Below, piece by piece: positions 19,332 to 29,150 of a stretch of DNA of 64,000 nt. Origin of the DNA: Stieleria sp. JC731 (lineage in GTDB: Bacteria > Planctomycetota > Planctomycetia > Pirellulales > Pirellulaceae); the NCBI RefSeq assembly GCF_020966635.1, contig NZ_JAJKFQ010000029.1, forward strand, positions 372,001 to 436,000, written 5' to 3'. A program made the position numbers and the translations under genes. The notes under the pieces were generated by a model, which saw only the letters and a program-made list of their open reading frames with translations, had not been told where the DNA came from and did not search any database. The first letter of the stretch is position 1; every line of letters begins with the position of its first letter.

Positions 19332-22300
19332 ATGATGTCTAACGGTCGCAACCAAACTTTCCGACGCAACCAACTTTCTCGTCTGCTTGGCGAACTGATC
19401 AGCCCCACGAAAGCTGACCGACGACCACGGCCAAACCAACGACCGGTACTCGAAGGACTCGAAAACCGCCAGTTGCTCGCCGGTGATGTTCCCGATGTCG
19501 CTGATGCGATCTTTGGCCCGATCGACACCCGATCTTCTGCGGGCGAATCTTCGGTGATCGTCAGCTCGGCACTGACGACAACGACCGAAGCAGAGGGCGA
19601 AGCGGCTCCTGACTTGGTCCAGTTCGCAAAAGCGCTCGACGCAGCCGGGGTAACGTTTTTCGGAGCCGGTTGGTGCCCAGCCTGCTCTGAACAGAAAGCT
19701 TTGTTTGAAGACGGTTACAAGTACCTGCCGTTTGTCGAAGTGACCAATTCCGATCGGACGATCAACCAAGTCGGTATCGACAATAACATCACGGCGTATC
19801 CGACTTGGGTCTTTCCTGATACCAGTCGTGAAACCGGTGTGCTAACGCTGCAGCAGATCAGCGATCGCAGCGGAGTTGCCATTCCGACTAGCGAAGACCC
19901 AACCTTTGAAGAAATCGGTGACCAAACCGTTTTGATCGGATCGCCATTTCACATTCCTGTCGATGCGTACGACCCCAACGGTGGTCCGCTGACGGTGACC
20001 GTGTCAGTCGCAGATTCGAACTTGCTGGACGCGACCGTGCTTAGCGGCAACCGTTCGATCCGCATCGATATGGAAACCTATGGCGACATGGTTTTCCAGC
20101 TTTTCGAACAACGGGCCCCCGAAGCCACCGGCCGAATCATCGAATTGGCCGAAGCGGATTTCTATGACGACATCATCTTTCACCGTGTGGTCAATAACTT
20201 TGTGATCCAAGGTGGTGACCCGACCGCGACCGGTTCCGGCGGATCGACGCTCGGTGACTTTGACGACGATTTCCATCCCGAGCTGCAGCACAACCGTTCG
20301 GGCGTTTTGTCGTTCGCTAAATCATCGGATGACACGAACGATTCACAGTTTTTTGTGACCGAAGTTCCAACCCGCTTTCTGGACTTCAACCACAGTGTGT
20401 TCGGTCAATTGATCGAAGGTGAGGAAGTTCGTGAAGCGATCAGCAACCATGCGGTCAACGCTTCTGATCGCCCAACGACAGACATCGCGATCAACACGAT
20501 CGATGTGTTCACCGACACAGAAAACTCGTTGATCATGCTGAAGCCGGTTGGCAACAGTGTCGGATCGACCAACGTAACGGTGACCGTTACCGACGGCGAC
20601 GGAAACTCACATAGCGAGACATTCCAAGTTGACGTCAACACGGACACGGCCAATAGCCAGCCGTTCTTAAGCAACTCCGTAACGACAGAAACAGAATACC
20701 CCTCCGGTCAAGCAGCGACGTTGCAATTGGCAAGCATCGACGTCGAAGGTGACGCCGTCGCTTATTCAGCCCAAGTGGTGTCGACCGGTACCGGTGCGAC
20801 AGCAACCGTGACTCAGAATGGCTTGCTCACCGTGACTCCCGCGCAAGGCTTTACCGGTGTGGTCGAAGTGAATGCTCGCGTCCAGCCTGGAGCAGGAGTC
20901 ACCGGCAACAGTTCGGGCGACAATGACAACCAGATCTACAGTTTCAACTTTGTCGCCAGCACCGGCCCTTCGGCGCCAACATCCGTTGACCTTCAAGCTG
21001 CCAGCGATACCGGAAGCAGTGACTCGGACAACATCACCAATGCCGGCACGCTGTCCTTTACCGTCGATGGTGTGACGAGCGGTGCCGTCGTTGAATTGAT
21101 CAACACGCAAACGAACTCGGTTCTCGGCTCGGCGACCGCCAGCGGGTCAAGTGTGACGATCACGACGAACAATTTTGCCGCCTTGGGAAATGGCGTCTAT
21201 ACCGTTGCGGCTCGCCAAACCGTTGGCAGTGACACCAGCAGCTTATCGTCGACGATTCAGATCACCTACGACGTCACTGGTCCCGCATCGGTCACCGGAA
21301 CAGCGAATACACGCGGAAATGTCGGGCGAGAATACCTGACCGACTTGATTAGCGCCGAAGAAGGTTCGATCGTCTATGAATTAACTCAGTCGCCTACGAC
21401 GGCTTCGATCGACAGTGGATCAGGCGTGATCACCTGGACGCCAACCAGTGGTGATATCGGAAGCAATGCGTTCACGATCAGAACGACGGACTTAGCTGGC
21501 AACACGACGACGGAAAGCTTCAACGTCACGGTCGCAGACGAACCGCTAGCCGAAGTCAAACTTGTTGCACGCGACACCGACGGCAACATCATCACATCGT
21601 TGGAAGTCGGTGAGGAATTCATTCTCGAATTGGTCGGCGTTGACGCGCGAAATAGCTTCGATCGTTCAGGTGTATTTGGCGCCTACGCAGACATCCTTTT
21701 TGACTCTTCGATCGTGCGTCCCAAAAGCGGAACGTCGGTCGAATATGTTGGAAACTTCCAACTCGGAAAAACGGGAACGTTCCTCACCGGATTGATTGAC
21801 GAATTGGGTGCGTCCTCATCGGCCACCATCGCGTCGAACGAAGCAGAGTCGTTGATTGCTCGTGTCCAAATGGAAGCCGTCGGCAGCGGGTCGGTCAACA
21901 TCCGCAGCGAAGAAGCTGATGGCACCGAAAAAGTCTTGCTCTACGGCATCGATAACAATATCCCAACCGCTGACGTCTTTTACGGAACGCTTGGCCTAAC
22001 CGTTGGCCTGACATTTACGCTCAATGATGACACACTGACCGTTGCCGAGGATTCCGGAGCAACGACCATCAACGTGTTGTCCAATGACACCGCCGGAAGC
22101 GGCGATTCACTATCGGTGATCTCGGTCACTCAGCCTAGCGAAGGCGGCACCGTTACAAACAGTAACGGTGTGATCCAGTTCACTCCCGATGCGGACTTCA
22201 ACGGGACAACCGAATTTACCTACCGGGCCGGTATTGGCTCGGGCGCTCAAGACACAGCGACGGTCACCGTCACCGTTACTGCGGTCAACGACCCACCGAC

Positions 22301-24242
22301 TGGTGTCGCGGATTCGTTCAACGTCGATTCCAATTCGACAAACAACTCGTTGGACGTTCTTGCCAACGACTCCATCGATCCGGACGAAAATGAAACGCTG
22401 ACAATTACCGCTGTCAACTCGGGCACCAGTGGCGCAAGCGTTTCGGTCGCATCTGGTGGCGGTTCGGTGAACTACACCCCGCCAACGAACTTCACCGGCA
22501 CGGACACGTTCACCTACACCGTTAGCGACGGCACCACAACCACCGATGTGACTGTTACTGTTTTGGTGGCTTCATCGGACAACCCGCCAACGGCTGTCGA
22601 TGACAGCTTCAGCATCAATGAAGATGCTGCCGAAGCGACCTACGATATTCTCGCCAACGATCAGCAAGATACTGACAGCCAGACCTTTGTGATCGATGCC
22701 GTAGGCACACCCAGCGAAGGCGGAACCGCTCGCATCAGTACCGACGGCACTACGTTCTTCTACGAACCTGCGGATAACTTCTTCGGCACCGAAACGGTGA
22801 CTTACACGATTCGTGATACCGGAGGCGGCTTGGCCAACGCGACCGTTACCTTCACGGTTGCGGCGGTCAATGATCCACCACCTGTCTTGAACGACACGGT
22901 GCAAGTGAATCAAACCAGCAGTGCGGAAGTCGTGTTGCGTCTTAGCGATCTCCCGGACAACCCAGACGGCGACTCCGAAACGCTAACTTTCACGAACCTG
23001 GGGACGCCAACCAATGGCGGTACCGTCGCGATCAATTCGGCTGGTGAGATTACCTATCAAGCTCCCAGTGCAACGTTCTCCGGAACAGACGTCTTTACCT
23101 ATTCAGTCAACGATGGGACGACAACGCGTAGCGGCACTTTGACTGTTCAGGTCGAAAACTTTGTTGAACGTTCGATTCGCGTACGCTTCAACGGCGGACA
23201 AGCACGATCGCTGTTCGGTAATGTTCGCTTGGTAGGAACCGATGCCTTAGGCAACTCAGTTGACGAGCCAGCGATCTTCGACAACGACAACTTCCTGTTG
23301 TTCGACGGAGTTTTACCGGGTAGCTATGCGATCGAAATCCCCGCAGTACCGTTCTACCAAGGTGGCGACCAGGCTCAGCGAATCGAGATCTCCAGCCAAC
23401 CCGATGATGGCGATGCGGTTGTCGATGCTCAGATGGGTCGACTGAAAGCACGTTACTTGTCGGTCCGTGACTGGCTTCGATCCGCTCCCGAACAATCCGC
23501 GTTTATCGCCGTCGAACCCGGTCAAGCGGCCGTGACGACAGAGCTTTCGCCGGGAGCTTCGCAATCACTTAGCGAAGCGGAGGCTTCATTGAACTCTGCC
23601 GCGACACAGTTGACGATCACCGGTAAAGACACTTCGGACAACGACGTCACCGCAACCGTGCTCACCTCACGCCGTGATTTGGTACAGCCTCGAGGACAGG
23701 TTGGCAACTTGCGACTATACCGCGTCAACGTCGATGATGCCGTTCTCAATTACTCCGCCGCCTCTTCGGCAAGTGCGGCCTCGATCGCAGCGAACTCCAG
23801 CGCTGAAGGCGAAGCAGTCGCCATCCTTTCAGCCGCAGACGCGGTCAGCGATGAAGTCGTCTCCTCGGCTCCGGCAAAGGAGTCTCAATCCACTGAGTTG
23901 GAAAATCAAGATGGCGGACTGACCGCAGCAGGTCAGCCTGAAGCTGAAGGAATCGCATCGGCAACGTCGGTCAGCCAAGTGGCTGCTCCTTTGCTGGCAG
24001 CCAACCTGTTAACCGACAATTCGGCTGAGAACGAAAATCTTGAATCCGACAATCAACTGATTGGTGATCAGATTTCTGGACAACCGGCAAACGAGTCTTC
24101 GGAGTCGGCACCGGAACAATCAACGACCTCGAATCAAGCTGCTGAAACACTGCAATCGGCAAGCGATGAACCGACATCGAGTTCATCAACGGCAAGTCGA
24201 TTGGCGAGTATTGCGAGCCGAATGATGCGACGACGACGTTAA
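19332..24242 (+). CDS. Giant secreted surface protein: LEPR-like signal, thioredoxin-like, cyclophilin and cadherin-like repeats
   Basis: A 1636-residue protein. The N-terminal basic region ends in VLEGLENRQLLAGD (about 39-52), like the planctomycetal LEPR-XLL export motif. Next is a thioredoxin-like domain (about 95-180) with active site WCPAC (114-118), then a cyclophilin-type peptidyl-prolyl isomerase domain (about 244-395; FHRVVNNFVIQGGDP, SQFFVT). After that come Ig/cadherin-type beta repeats, including tandem copies with DDSFSINEDAAEATYDILAND-like and TVTVTVTAVNDPPT-like segments (about 900-1275). The tail is Ser/Ala/Glu-rich and ends in arginines. It probably folds or cross-links surface layers outside the cell. 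Codon use matches its neighbours. The domain order is unusual. Confidence 0.88.
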   Translation: MMSNGRNQTFRRNQLSRLLGELISPTKADRRPRPNQRPVLEGLENRQLLAGDVPDVADAIFGPIDTRSSAGESSVIVSSALTTTTEAEGEAAPDLVQFAKALDAAGVTFFGAGWCPACSEQKALFEDGYKYLPFVEVTNSDRTINQVGIDNNITAYPTWVFPDTSRETGVLTLQQISDRSGVAIPTSEDPTFEEIGDQTVLIGSPFHIPVDAYDPNGGPLTVTVSVADSNLLDATVLSGNRSIRIDMETYGDMVFQLFEQRAPEATGRIIELAEADFYDDIIFHRVVNNFVIQGGDPTATGSGGSTLGDFDDDFHPELQHNRSGVLSFAKSSDDTNDSQFFVTEVPTRFLDFNHSVFGQLIEGEEVREAISNHAVNASDRPTTDIAINTIDVFTDTENSLIMLKPVGNSVGSTNVTVTVTDGDGNSHSETFQVDVNTDTANSQPFLSNSVTTETEYPSGQAATLQLASIDVEGDAVAYSAQVVSTGTGATATVTQNGLLTVTPAQGFTGVVEVNARVQPGAGVTGNSSGDNDNQIYSFNFVASTGPSAPTSVDLQAASDTGSSDSDNITNAGTLSFTVDGVTSGAVVELINTQTNSVLGSATASGSSVTITTNNFAALGNGVYTVAARQTVGSDTSSLSSTIQITYDVTGPASVTGTANTRGNVGREYLTDLISAEEGSIVYELTQSPTTASIDSGSGVITWTPTSGDIGSNAFTIRTTDLAGNTTTESFNVTVADEPLAEVKLVARDTDGNIITSLEVGEEFILELVGVDARNSFDRSGVFGAYADILFDSSIVRPKSGTSVEYVGNFQLGKTGTFLTGLIDELGASSSATIASNEAESLIARVQMEAVGSGSVNIRSEEADGTEKVLLYGIDNNIPTADVFYGTLGLTVGLTFTLNDDTLTVAEDSGATTINVLSNDTAGSGDSLSVISVTQPSEGGTVTNSNGVIQFTPDADFNGTTEFTYRAGIGSGAQDTATVTVTVTAVNDPPTGVADSFNVDSNSTNNSLDVLANDSIDPDENETLTITAVNSGTSGASVSVASGGGSVNYTPPTNFTGTDTFTYTVSDGTTTTDVTVTVLVASSDNPPTAVDDSFSINEDAAEATYDILANDQQDTDSQTFVIDAVGTPSEGGTARISTDGTTFFYEPADNFFGTETVTYTIRDTGGGLANATVTFTVAAVNDPPPVLNDTVQVNQTSSAEVVLRLSDLPDNPDGDSETLTFTNLGTPTNGGTVAINSAGEITYQAPSATFSGTDVFTYSVNDGTTTRSGTLTVQVENFVERSIRVRFNGGQARSLFGNVRLVGTDALGNSVDEPAIFDNDNFLLFDGVLPGSYAIEIPAVPFYQGGDQAQRIEISSQPDDGDAVVDAQMGRLKARYLSVRDWLRSAPEQSAFIAVEPGQAAVTTELSPGASQSLSEAEASLNSAATQLTITGKDTSDNDVTATVLTSRRDLVQPRGQVGNLRLYRVNVDDAVLNYSAASSASAASIAANSSAEGEAVAILSAADAVSDEVVSSAPAKESQSTELENQDGGLTAAGQPEAEGIASATSVSQVAAPLLAANLLTDNSAENENLESDNQLIGDQISGQPANESSESAPEQSTTSNQAAETLQSASDEPTSSSSTASRLASIASRMMRRRR

Positions 24243-24330
24243 GAAACGCGTTCTCTGCGAAATAATCGCAAGAATTTCTTTCACGTGCGCGGGCTTGATT
24301 CAGTCCGCGGACGAAGACTCAAAAACAGCA

Positions 24331-24356
24331 AAAAACCCGCTAAACAGGCGGTTTTT
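24331..24356 (+). terminator. Probable terminator of the giant surface protein gene
   Basis: AAAAACCCGC pairs with GCGGTTTTT, with one bulged C, 89 bases after the stop at 24242. The T-run is part of the stem. A similar weaker structure (AAACCCCG with CGCGGGTTT) is at 24471-24495. The gap 24243-24617 also has several GTTTTTGG-type words but no gene I can support. Confidence 0.5.
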
Positions 24357-24617
24357 GGTGCTCTGAAGGCGAAAAACTGACCAATTCCGGGGTTTTTGGC
24401 CCGTTTTTGGGCTTGAATCAACCAGCTGACGAAGGGCTGAGGGTACAGTTCGCCTAGGCCACAGTCGCTGAAACCCCGTAATTCGCGGGTTTTTTCGCCG
24501 ATGCCGGGTTGCGTCAAAACTCGGCGACGAATAACACTTGGCCCCGTCAGAAACGCACGGGATCATCATTCCCGCTCTAACCCTTCCTGCATAAGCAATC
24601 AGAAAAGGTTCTCGCAA

Positions 24618-24935
24618 ATGGCTAAAGCTCCGCCGAAAGCACCCACCAAGACTCAGATCATCGCAAACATCGCTGAGTCGACCGAATTGTCAAAGAAAGA
24701 TGTGGCTGCGGTCTTCGATGCATTGACTGACGAAATCGCACGCGAGATGGGCCGCAGCGGCTCGGGCCAGTTCACCATTCCCGGACTTTGCAAGATCCAA
24801 CGTAAGGACGTTCCTGCAAAGCCGAAACGAAAGGGACGTAATCCAGCCGACGGTTCGGAAATTTGGTTGAAGCCAAAACCAGCCAGTAAGAAGGTCGTCA
24901 TCCGACCTTTGAAAGGCTTGAAAGAAATGATCTAA
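24618..24935 (+). CDS. HU/IHF-family DNA-binding protein
   Basis: Nucleoid-associated protein of 105 residues that binds and bends DNA as a dimer. The family shape is seen in KTQIIANIAESTELSKKDVAAVFDALTDEI, FTIPGLCKIQRKDVPAKPKRKGRNPADGSEI (the beta-arm region with the Arg-Asn-Pro tip motif) and VVIRPLKGLKEMI. ATG 24618 is chosen over the longer frame from 24501 because the HU domain begins there and AAGG lies upstream. The N-terminal PPKAPTK and the Lys-rich arm are more basic than in E. coli HU, a trait of planctomycetal HU proteins. A terminator follows at 24966. Confidence 0.9.
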   Translation: MAKAPPKAPTKTQIIANIAESTELSKKDVAAVFDALTDEIAREMGRSGSGQFTIPGLCKIQRKDVPAKPKRKGRNPADGSEIWLKPKPASKKVVIRPLKGLKEMI

Positions 24936-24965
24936 GCAAGCTTTCAGGCTTGATGAAAATCATTG

Positions 24966-24997
24966 CGGCATGCCAGTCTCTGGCGTGCCGTTTTTTT
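24966..24997 (+). terminator. Rho-independent terminator after the HU gene
   Basis: CGGCATGCCA (24966-24975) pairs with TGGCGTGCCG (24981-24990), one pair being T-G, followed by seven T residues. It sits 30 bases after the stop. Confidence 0.87.
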
Positions 24998-25038
24998 ATG
25001 CGCTAACGTCGAATCGAAAAGTAGCATTCGCGTTGGCA

Positions 25039-27552
25039 CTAGCCGTGTTGTGCCCGTTGGCGAAGCTCGTTGAGCGCATTCTGTATCTCGGCCTCGTCAT
25101 GCTCGGATCGCCCACCATAGCGATAGTCATTGAACGACTTTGTAATGACGCCCAGCGATGGGAAGCGGCCTTCCATTCGCTTTAGCAGTTCGTCCGGTGT
25201 CTCGTATTCTTGCCGCTCGACACCGGCACGCCGCAACAAAGCGATCGCGTCTGCGTAGAAGCGAATACTGATCGCGTAGCCAGGTTTCTTCCTGCGACCG
25301 GTAAACCAACGTGAGACATCGTCAAACCAACCAATGACGAACCCTTTTGGACGCAGTTTGGCAAGCATAAACAGTGACATGACGAAACAAGCACCAGCAA
25401 GCACGTACATCATCAACGATCCGCTGACACTGTATGATTCATTTGGTCGATCAAAATTGAAGCGATTCATGTTCTGCTTCATCTGACGCCAGAACGTATC
25501 GTAGGTCGATCTCATTTGCTCAAACTGAGCAGCTTCTTGGATGGAATCGTTTTGGCGATTCCGATTCATATCCACTACATAGTCTTCCCAAAAATTGTTG
25601 GCCAGGTTCATCAACCCCTGGGCACCCGAACGATCTTGATGCTGTTGAAAAAGACTCGCCGCCGGTGTCGCGTCTAATCGAAGCCAATACGATTCGGCCA
25701 GCTTGGATCCTGCGGGCAACATCGACTTTGGAAACTGGTCTGCCGCGACCAAGGCCTCGACCCATGCATGGGCATGCTGCTGCCTAGCAATGTAGTACCC
25801 ACCGATTTTATTGAACTCGTCCGTTCGATACCCCACGACTACACGGCATGGAATTCCGACGCTACGCAACATCATTGCCAACGCAGACGAAAAATACTGA
25901 CAGTGCCCTTTCCGATCGACCGCTAAGAATTGCTCGATCGGATCCATCGTCGGGATGGGTTCGGCTGACAGATCGAGTGTGTATTGAAATCGAGAGTCGG
26001 TCGCCAAGAAGTACGAGAACTCTTTTGCGATCCGTGACACCGTTCGCTCGGAATCAGGAATCGTCGACATGACTTCATCGGCCAAGATTCCTACCGTCGG
26101 CATTTGTCGGCGATCGAAAGCGGTCAGTTGGCGATGATAACGTCGAAGGGAATCTGTGAACGAAGCCGACCGCGGATTGGAGAATGGCGTTCGCAACGCA
26201 AATTTTGCGTCTGGAATGTTCCACCCGCGAGCTCTAGGAATCAACTCGGATTGCACACCGTCTTGGAATGTGTGCGTATTGAATTGGTAAGTCATCGCGG
26301 GAAACGGCGGACTGTCTGACTGACGGGTCAACGTCCATCGATCAACAACGTGCATCACGTCGGCATCAGTTTCGCGACTGGCAAAATAGGGAGCGATCGC
26401 GAACAGAGCTGGGCGAGACATCGATTCACAAGTGATTTCAACCGACACCCTATCAAACAGCTTTCGCCGAACCGGATCTTGTGGTTCATAGCCAGCCGGC
26501 AATCGAGGTTGCGTCGGAGTAGCGAGAGGAGACGAAACCCACTTCGCAATCGGTCGTCCCGTCGAATAATCGACTGAATACCTTTCGAGAACTTTCCCTC
26601 TAAGATACATGCCGTTTTTTAAAACGTACGGCAGGTCCGTCTTGGAATCCATCAATCGAACCTTGAGAGCACGCTTGGAATTTTGCATGACCTTCCCAAG
26701 TTGCTCCAGTCGAATTTCGTCGTCAAATCCGACCATCGCGGGAGATGAAAAGGCGTCCTTACTTGGATCGATCCTTCTGGGCAGTAGATAGAAGAACGTT
26801 GAAGCGATCAGAATGACTGCCGGTCCCGCAACGAACAACGGCAGCCGTGCCCATTTCCCAGCAGACGAATCGATAAACGACGCCGTTTCGGCGGACGTTA
26901 TCGCGACCGGATAATCGACTTGTGGTTGTCGGCGGAAGACAGAACCAAAACGCTGCACCCATCGCCCCAGCCGTGTCCGAGGTGTCGGCGGTATTGCCGG
27001 CAGCAGATTTGATTCGACGTTTTCTGCGATCCCAATGACGCCAAGCAAGCAGAGGGCACTGGCACCGATCATCGTGATCGGAAACACCATCAACCCAAAA
27101 CTGATCGCATCGTTGAAGATCGCCGCGACGACAAGTTCCAGAAGACAAAAAACAGCAAGCTGCTCCAAAATCCGACGAGATTTACGCTGCATCATCAAGA
27201 TGCCTTGCACCAACACTAACAGCAGTGCGACGGACACCATCTGAGTTTGGCCACGCTGTTCTAACAGCCAAAAGTCTTGAATGCAGTAGGCCGCCGCGGC
27301 TCCCATCGCGATGTACCCGATCAGTTGCGGGAGTGCGATCAACCGCAGGTAGTCGACAAACAGAAATCCGAATAATGCGAAGAAGACAGAAAGAACCGCG
27401 ATTTCACTTGCGTCTTGCCCCAGCCCCAGGACGACGCCACCGGCAGCCGATAGCACTGCGAAGTGAAAGTACATGCGAGTCCTCGCGGACGGAATCAACG
27501 CAAAGGGGTCTTTGGGATCTCGTCGCTGCGCTGGGATGACTTCGCTATTCAC
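25039..27552 (-). CDS. Membrane-anchored transglutaminase-like protein (TgpA/DUF3488 type)
   Basis: An 837-residue protein. The N-terminal 200 residues hold about six hydrophobic segments. A large extracytoplasmic part follows, with a transglutaminase-core triad: Cys in GHCQYFSSALAMMLRSVGIP, His in QQHAHAWVEAL, and Asp in WLRLDATP. A further membrane segment (VLAGACFVMSLFML) and a C-terminal cytoplasmic region of the DUF4129 kind (AGVERQEYETPDELLKRM) complete the layout known from P. aeruginosa TgpA. It may cross-link or cleave proteins at the cell surface. Its ATG overlaps the DUF58 stop (27549-27552), so the two are translationally coupled. The MoxR AAA+ ATPase that usually completes this set is not adjacent. 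Confidence 0.87.
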   Translation of the reverse strand: MNSEVIPAQRRDPKDPFALIPSARTRMYFHFAVLSAAGGVVLGLGQDASEIAVLSVFFALFGFLFVDYLRLIALPQLIGYIAMGAAAAYCIQDFWLLEQRGQTQMVSVALLLVLVQGILMMQRKSRRILEQLAVFCLLELVVAAIFNDAISFGLMVFPITMIGASALCLLGVIGIAENVESNLLPAIPPTPRTRLGRWVQRFGSVFRRQPQVDYPVAITSAETASFIDSSAGKWARLPLFVAGPAVILIASTFFYLLPRRIDPSKDAFSSPAMVGFDDEIRLEQLGKVMQNSKRALKVRLMDSKTDLPYVLKNGMYLRGKVLERYSVDYSTGRPIAKWVSSPLATPTQPRLPAGYEPQDPVRRKLFDRVSVEITCESMSRPALFAIAPYFASRETDADVMHVVDRWTLTRQSDSPPFPAMTYQFNTHTFQDGVQSELIPRARGWNIPDAKFALRTPFSNPRSASFTDSLRRYHRQLTAFDRRQMPTVGILADEVMSTIPDSERTVSRIAKEFSYFLATDSRFQYTLDLSAEPIPTMDPIEQFLAVDRKGHCQYFSSALAMMLRSVGIPCRVVVGYRTDEFNKIGGYYIARQQHAHAWVEALVAADQFPKSMLPAGSKLAESYWLRLDATPAASLFQQHQDRSGAQGLMNLANNFWEDYVVDMNRNRQNDSIQEAAQFEQMRSTYDTFWRQMKQNMNRFNFDRPNESYSVSGSLMMYVLAGACFVMSLFMLAKLRPKGFVIGWFDDVSRWFTGRRKKPGYAISIRFYADAIALLRRAGVERQEYETPDELLKRMEGRFPSLGVITKSFNDYRYGGRSEHDEAEIQNALNELRQRAQHG

Positions 27553-29063
27553 TGAACCGTCTCCTCGCTTCCGTTCACCAACGAAGCCTGTCGACCAGGC
27601 GTGGTCCTCGCCATCGAATTGCCCGATTGGTCGGCGAAATGAACATATTGACGAACTTCATCACTGCGAATGTCTAGCCAAGTGAGACGTCCACGCCGCA
27701 TTAGAGATACCCAATCGGGCATGCTACGTTGTCTTGTTCGCAGTTCTGATGCCGGGTGCATCACGTCTCGGAACCGCCGTTGGCTGATCACGACTAGATC
27801 GTAGCGTCCTACAATCTTTGCCGATTCGGTGATCACCTTGATCAGAGGATCGCGTTCATCAATAGCGACGACGGCATCGGAAACCGCCAAGCGTTCTAAC
27901 ATCTGTCGGCAGTCTGTTCCGTGATTCCGTTCCAAGCCACCCGCCTGAATAGGGTCGGCTGAATTTGCTTCCCAAGACAACAGGTCGGCAACTAACAAAG
28001 TCAACGGGATTGCCGCCTTCGAAAGTTCGTCAATCATGGTTGCCGCTAAAGAAAGCACCTGTTCGAATCCTTCGACGCTGCCTCCTCCATCGATCACGCC
28101 ATCAACGATCAAGCAAATCTGATGTCGGTGGTTTTGTTCAAACTGTCGAACTGCAGGCTCGCCAATCCGAGCCGTTGTCCTCCAATGAATGTGACGAACA
28201 TGGTCGCCCGACTGCCAGGGACGCAAACCATAAAAACTTCCAAAGTAGTTCGTACCGGAGGTCGATCGATCGCCGTCTCCACCGGATCGCGGTGGCAATA
28301 GACGGTGCCACCCGTCTCGAAGAACAAGCAATCGCGGGTAGAGATAGACCACTTGTTGACTATCGGCCAACATCCGCTCACTCGACGTCAAAGCGAACGG
28401 AAATGTTGTTGATGCGACGACCGGGCCAAGCGTGAATACACCTCGGTTCGCAAATCGACATCTTGCAACAGTCTCGACGGTTGACTTTGCCGCGACGGTC
28501 CCGACCGCGCAGTAAACGGTCCAAGATTCATCATCTTCGCTGACTCCGTAGGGAACCAACCGATCTTCGATCTGGATAAACGAAGCGGGAAAGTAGCTGG
28601 ATTGGTTTTGCACTTGGTAGCGAACTGCCAGCTCACTACCCACATGCCCCCCCGGAAAAGACTTTCGCGACACAACGACTCGGCGGATCGCGGCATGTGC
28701 CGAACGCCACTGGACAATGACAACACTGATCAACAGTCCCGCCAGCAACAGCAATAGATTGAATCCGCGTAACGAGCCGCCGATGATGGCGAACAGTGCG
28801 ACAAACAAAAAATGCAGTCCCAATCGGGACAAACGGTCACGAAACCGAACACGGCGCACTACAGTAACGGTCCCACTTCGTCGGCCGCGTCCGTTGCCGA
28901 TTGCGGCCTGGCGTCGATTAACCCTCGCGCGATCGGTCCGTTTCCCGTGAGAGGGGACTTTGGGTTTCGTTGTCACTGGCATCGAGGGTTCACAAGCATC
29001 TGGGGTTTCGCCGATATCGAGGCTTTCGCCCTGATCCAGGGTTTCTTTAGCCGTGTAGTTCAT
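27549..29063 (-). CDS. DUF58-domain protein, partner of the transglutaminase
   Basis: A 504-residue protein with a basic N-terminus of about 85 residues, two closely spaced membrane segments (about 85-120), a beta-rich region, then the DUF58 signature FYGLRPWQSGDHVRHIHWRTTARIG (about 270-294). DUF58 has a von Willebrand-A-like fold, seen here in HQICLIVDGVIDGG with a partial MIDAS-like Asp. It is the first gene of the DUF58-TgpA operon and probably works with a MoxR ATPase elsewhere. The start at 29063 could be shortened, as the first 30 residues are low-complexity. It is divergent from lhgO. Confidence 0.83.
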   Translation of the reverse strand: MNYTAKETLDQGESLDIGETPDACEPSMPVTTKPKVPSHGKRTDRARVNRRQAAIGNGRGRRSGTVTVVRRVRFRDRLSRLGLHFLFVALFAIIGGSLRGFNLLLLLAGLLISVVIVQWRSAHAAIRRVVVSRKSFPGGHVGSELAVRYQVQNQSSYFPASFIQIEDRLVPYGVSEDDESWTVYCAVGTVAAKSTVETVARCRFANRGVFTLGPVVASTTFPFALTSSERMLADSQQVVYLYPRLLVLRDGWHRLLPPRSGGDGDRSTSGTNYFGSFYGLRPWQSGDHVRHIHWRTTARIGEPAVRQFEQNHRHQICLIVDGVIDGGGSVEGFEQVLSLAATMIDELSKAAIPLTLLVADLLSWEANSADPIQAGGLERNHGTDCRQMLERLAVSDAVVAIDERDPLIKVITESAKIVGRYDLVVISQRRFRDVMHPASELRTRQRSMPDWVSLMRRGRLTWLDIRSDEVRQYVHFADQSGNSMARTTPGRQASLVNGSEETVQ

Positions 29064-29150
29064 CCAAGATTGTGGGCGTCGCCCCAGTCAACATTCTAGC
29101 GGATAGTTCAAGTCATCCGCAGTCGTTCGATCACTTTAGGTGCCTGTTGC

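Noticed and set aside
24281-24617. Two overlapping minus-strand frames in the hairpin region
   Set aside because: They cover the surface-protein/HU gap with its terminators and have low-complexity Phe/Arg/Ser content without any family pattern.
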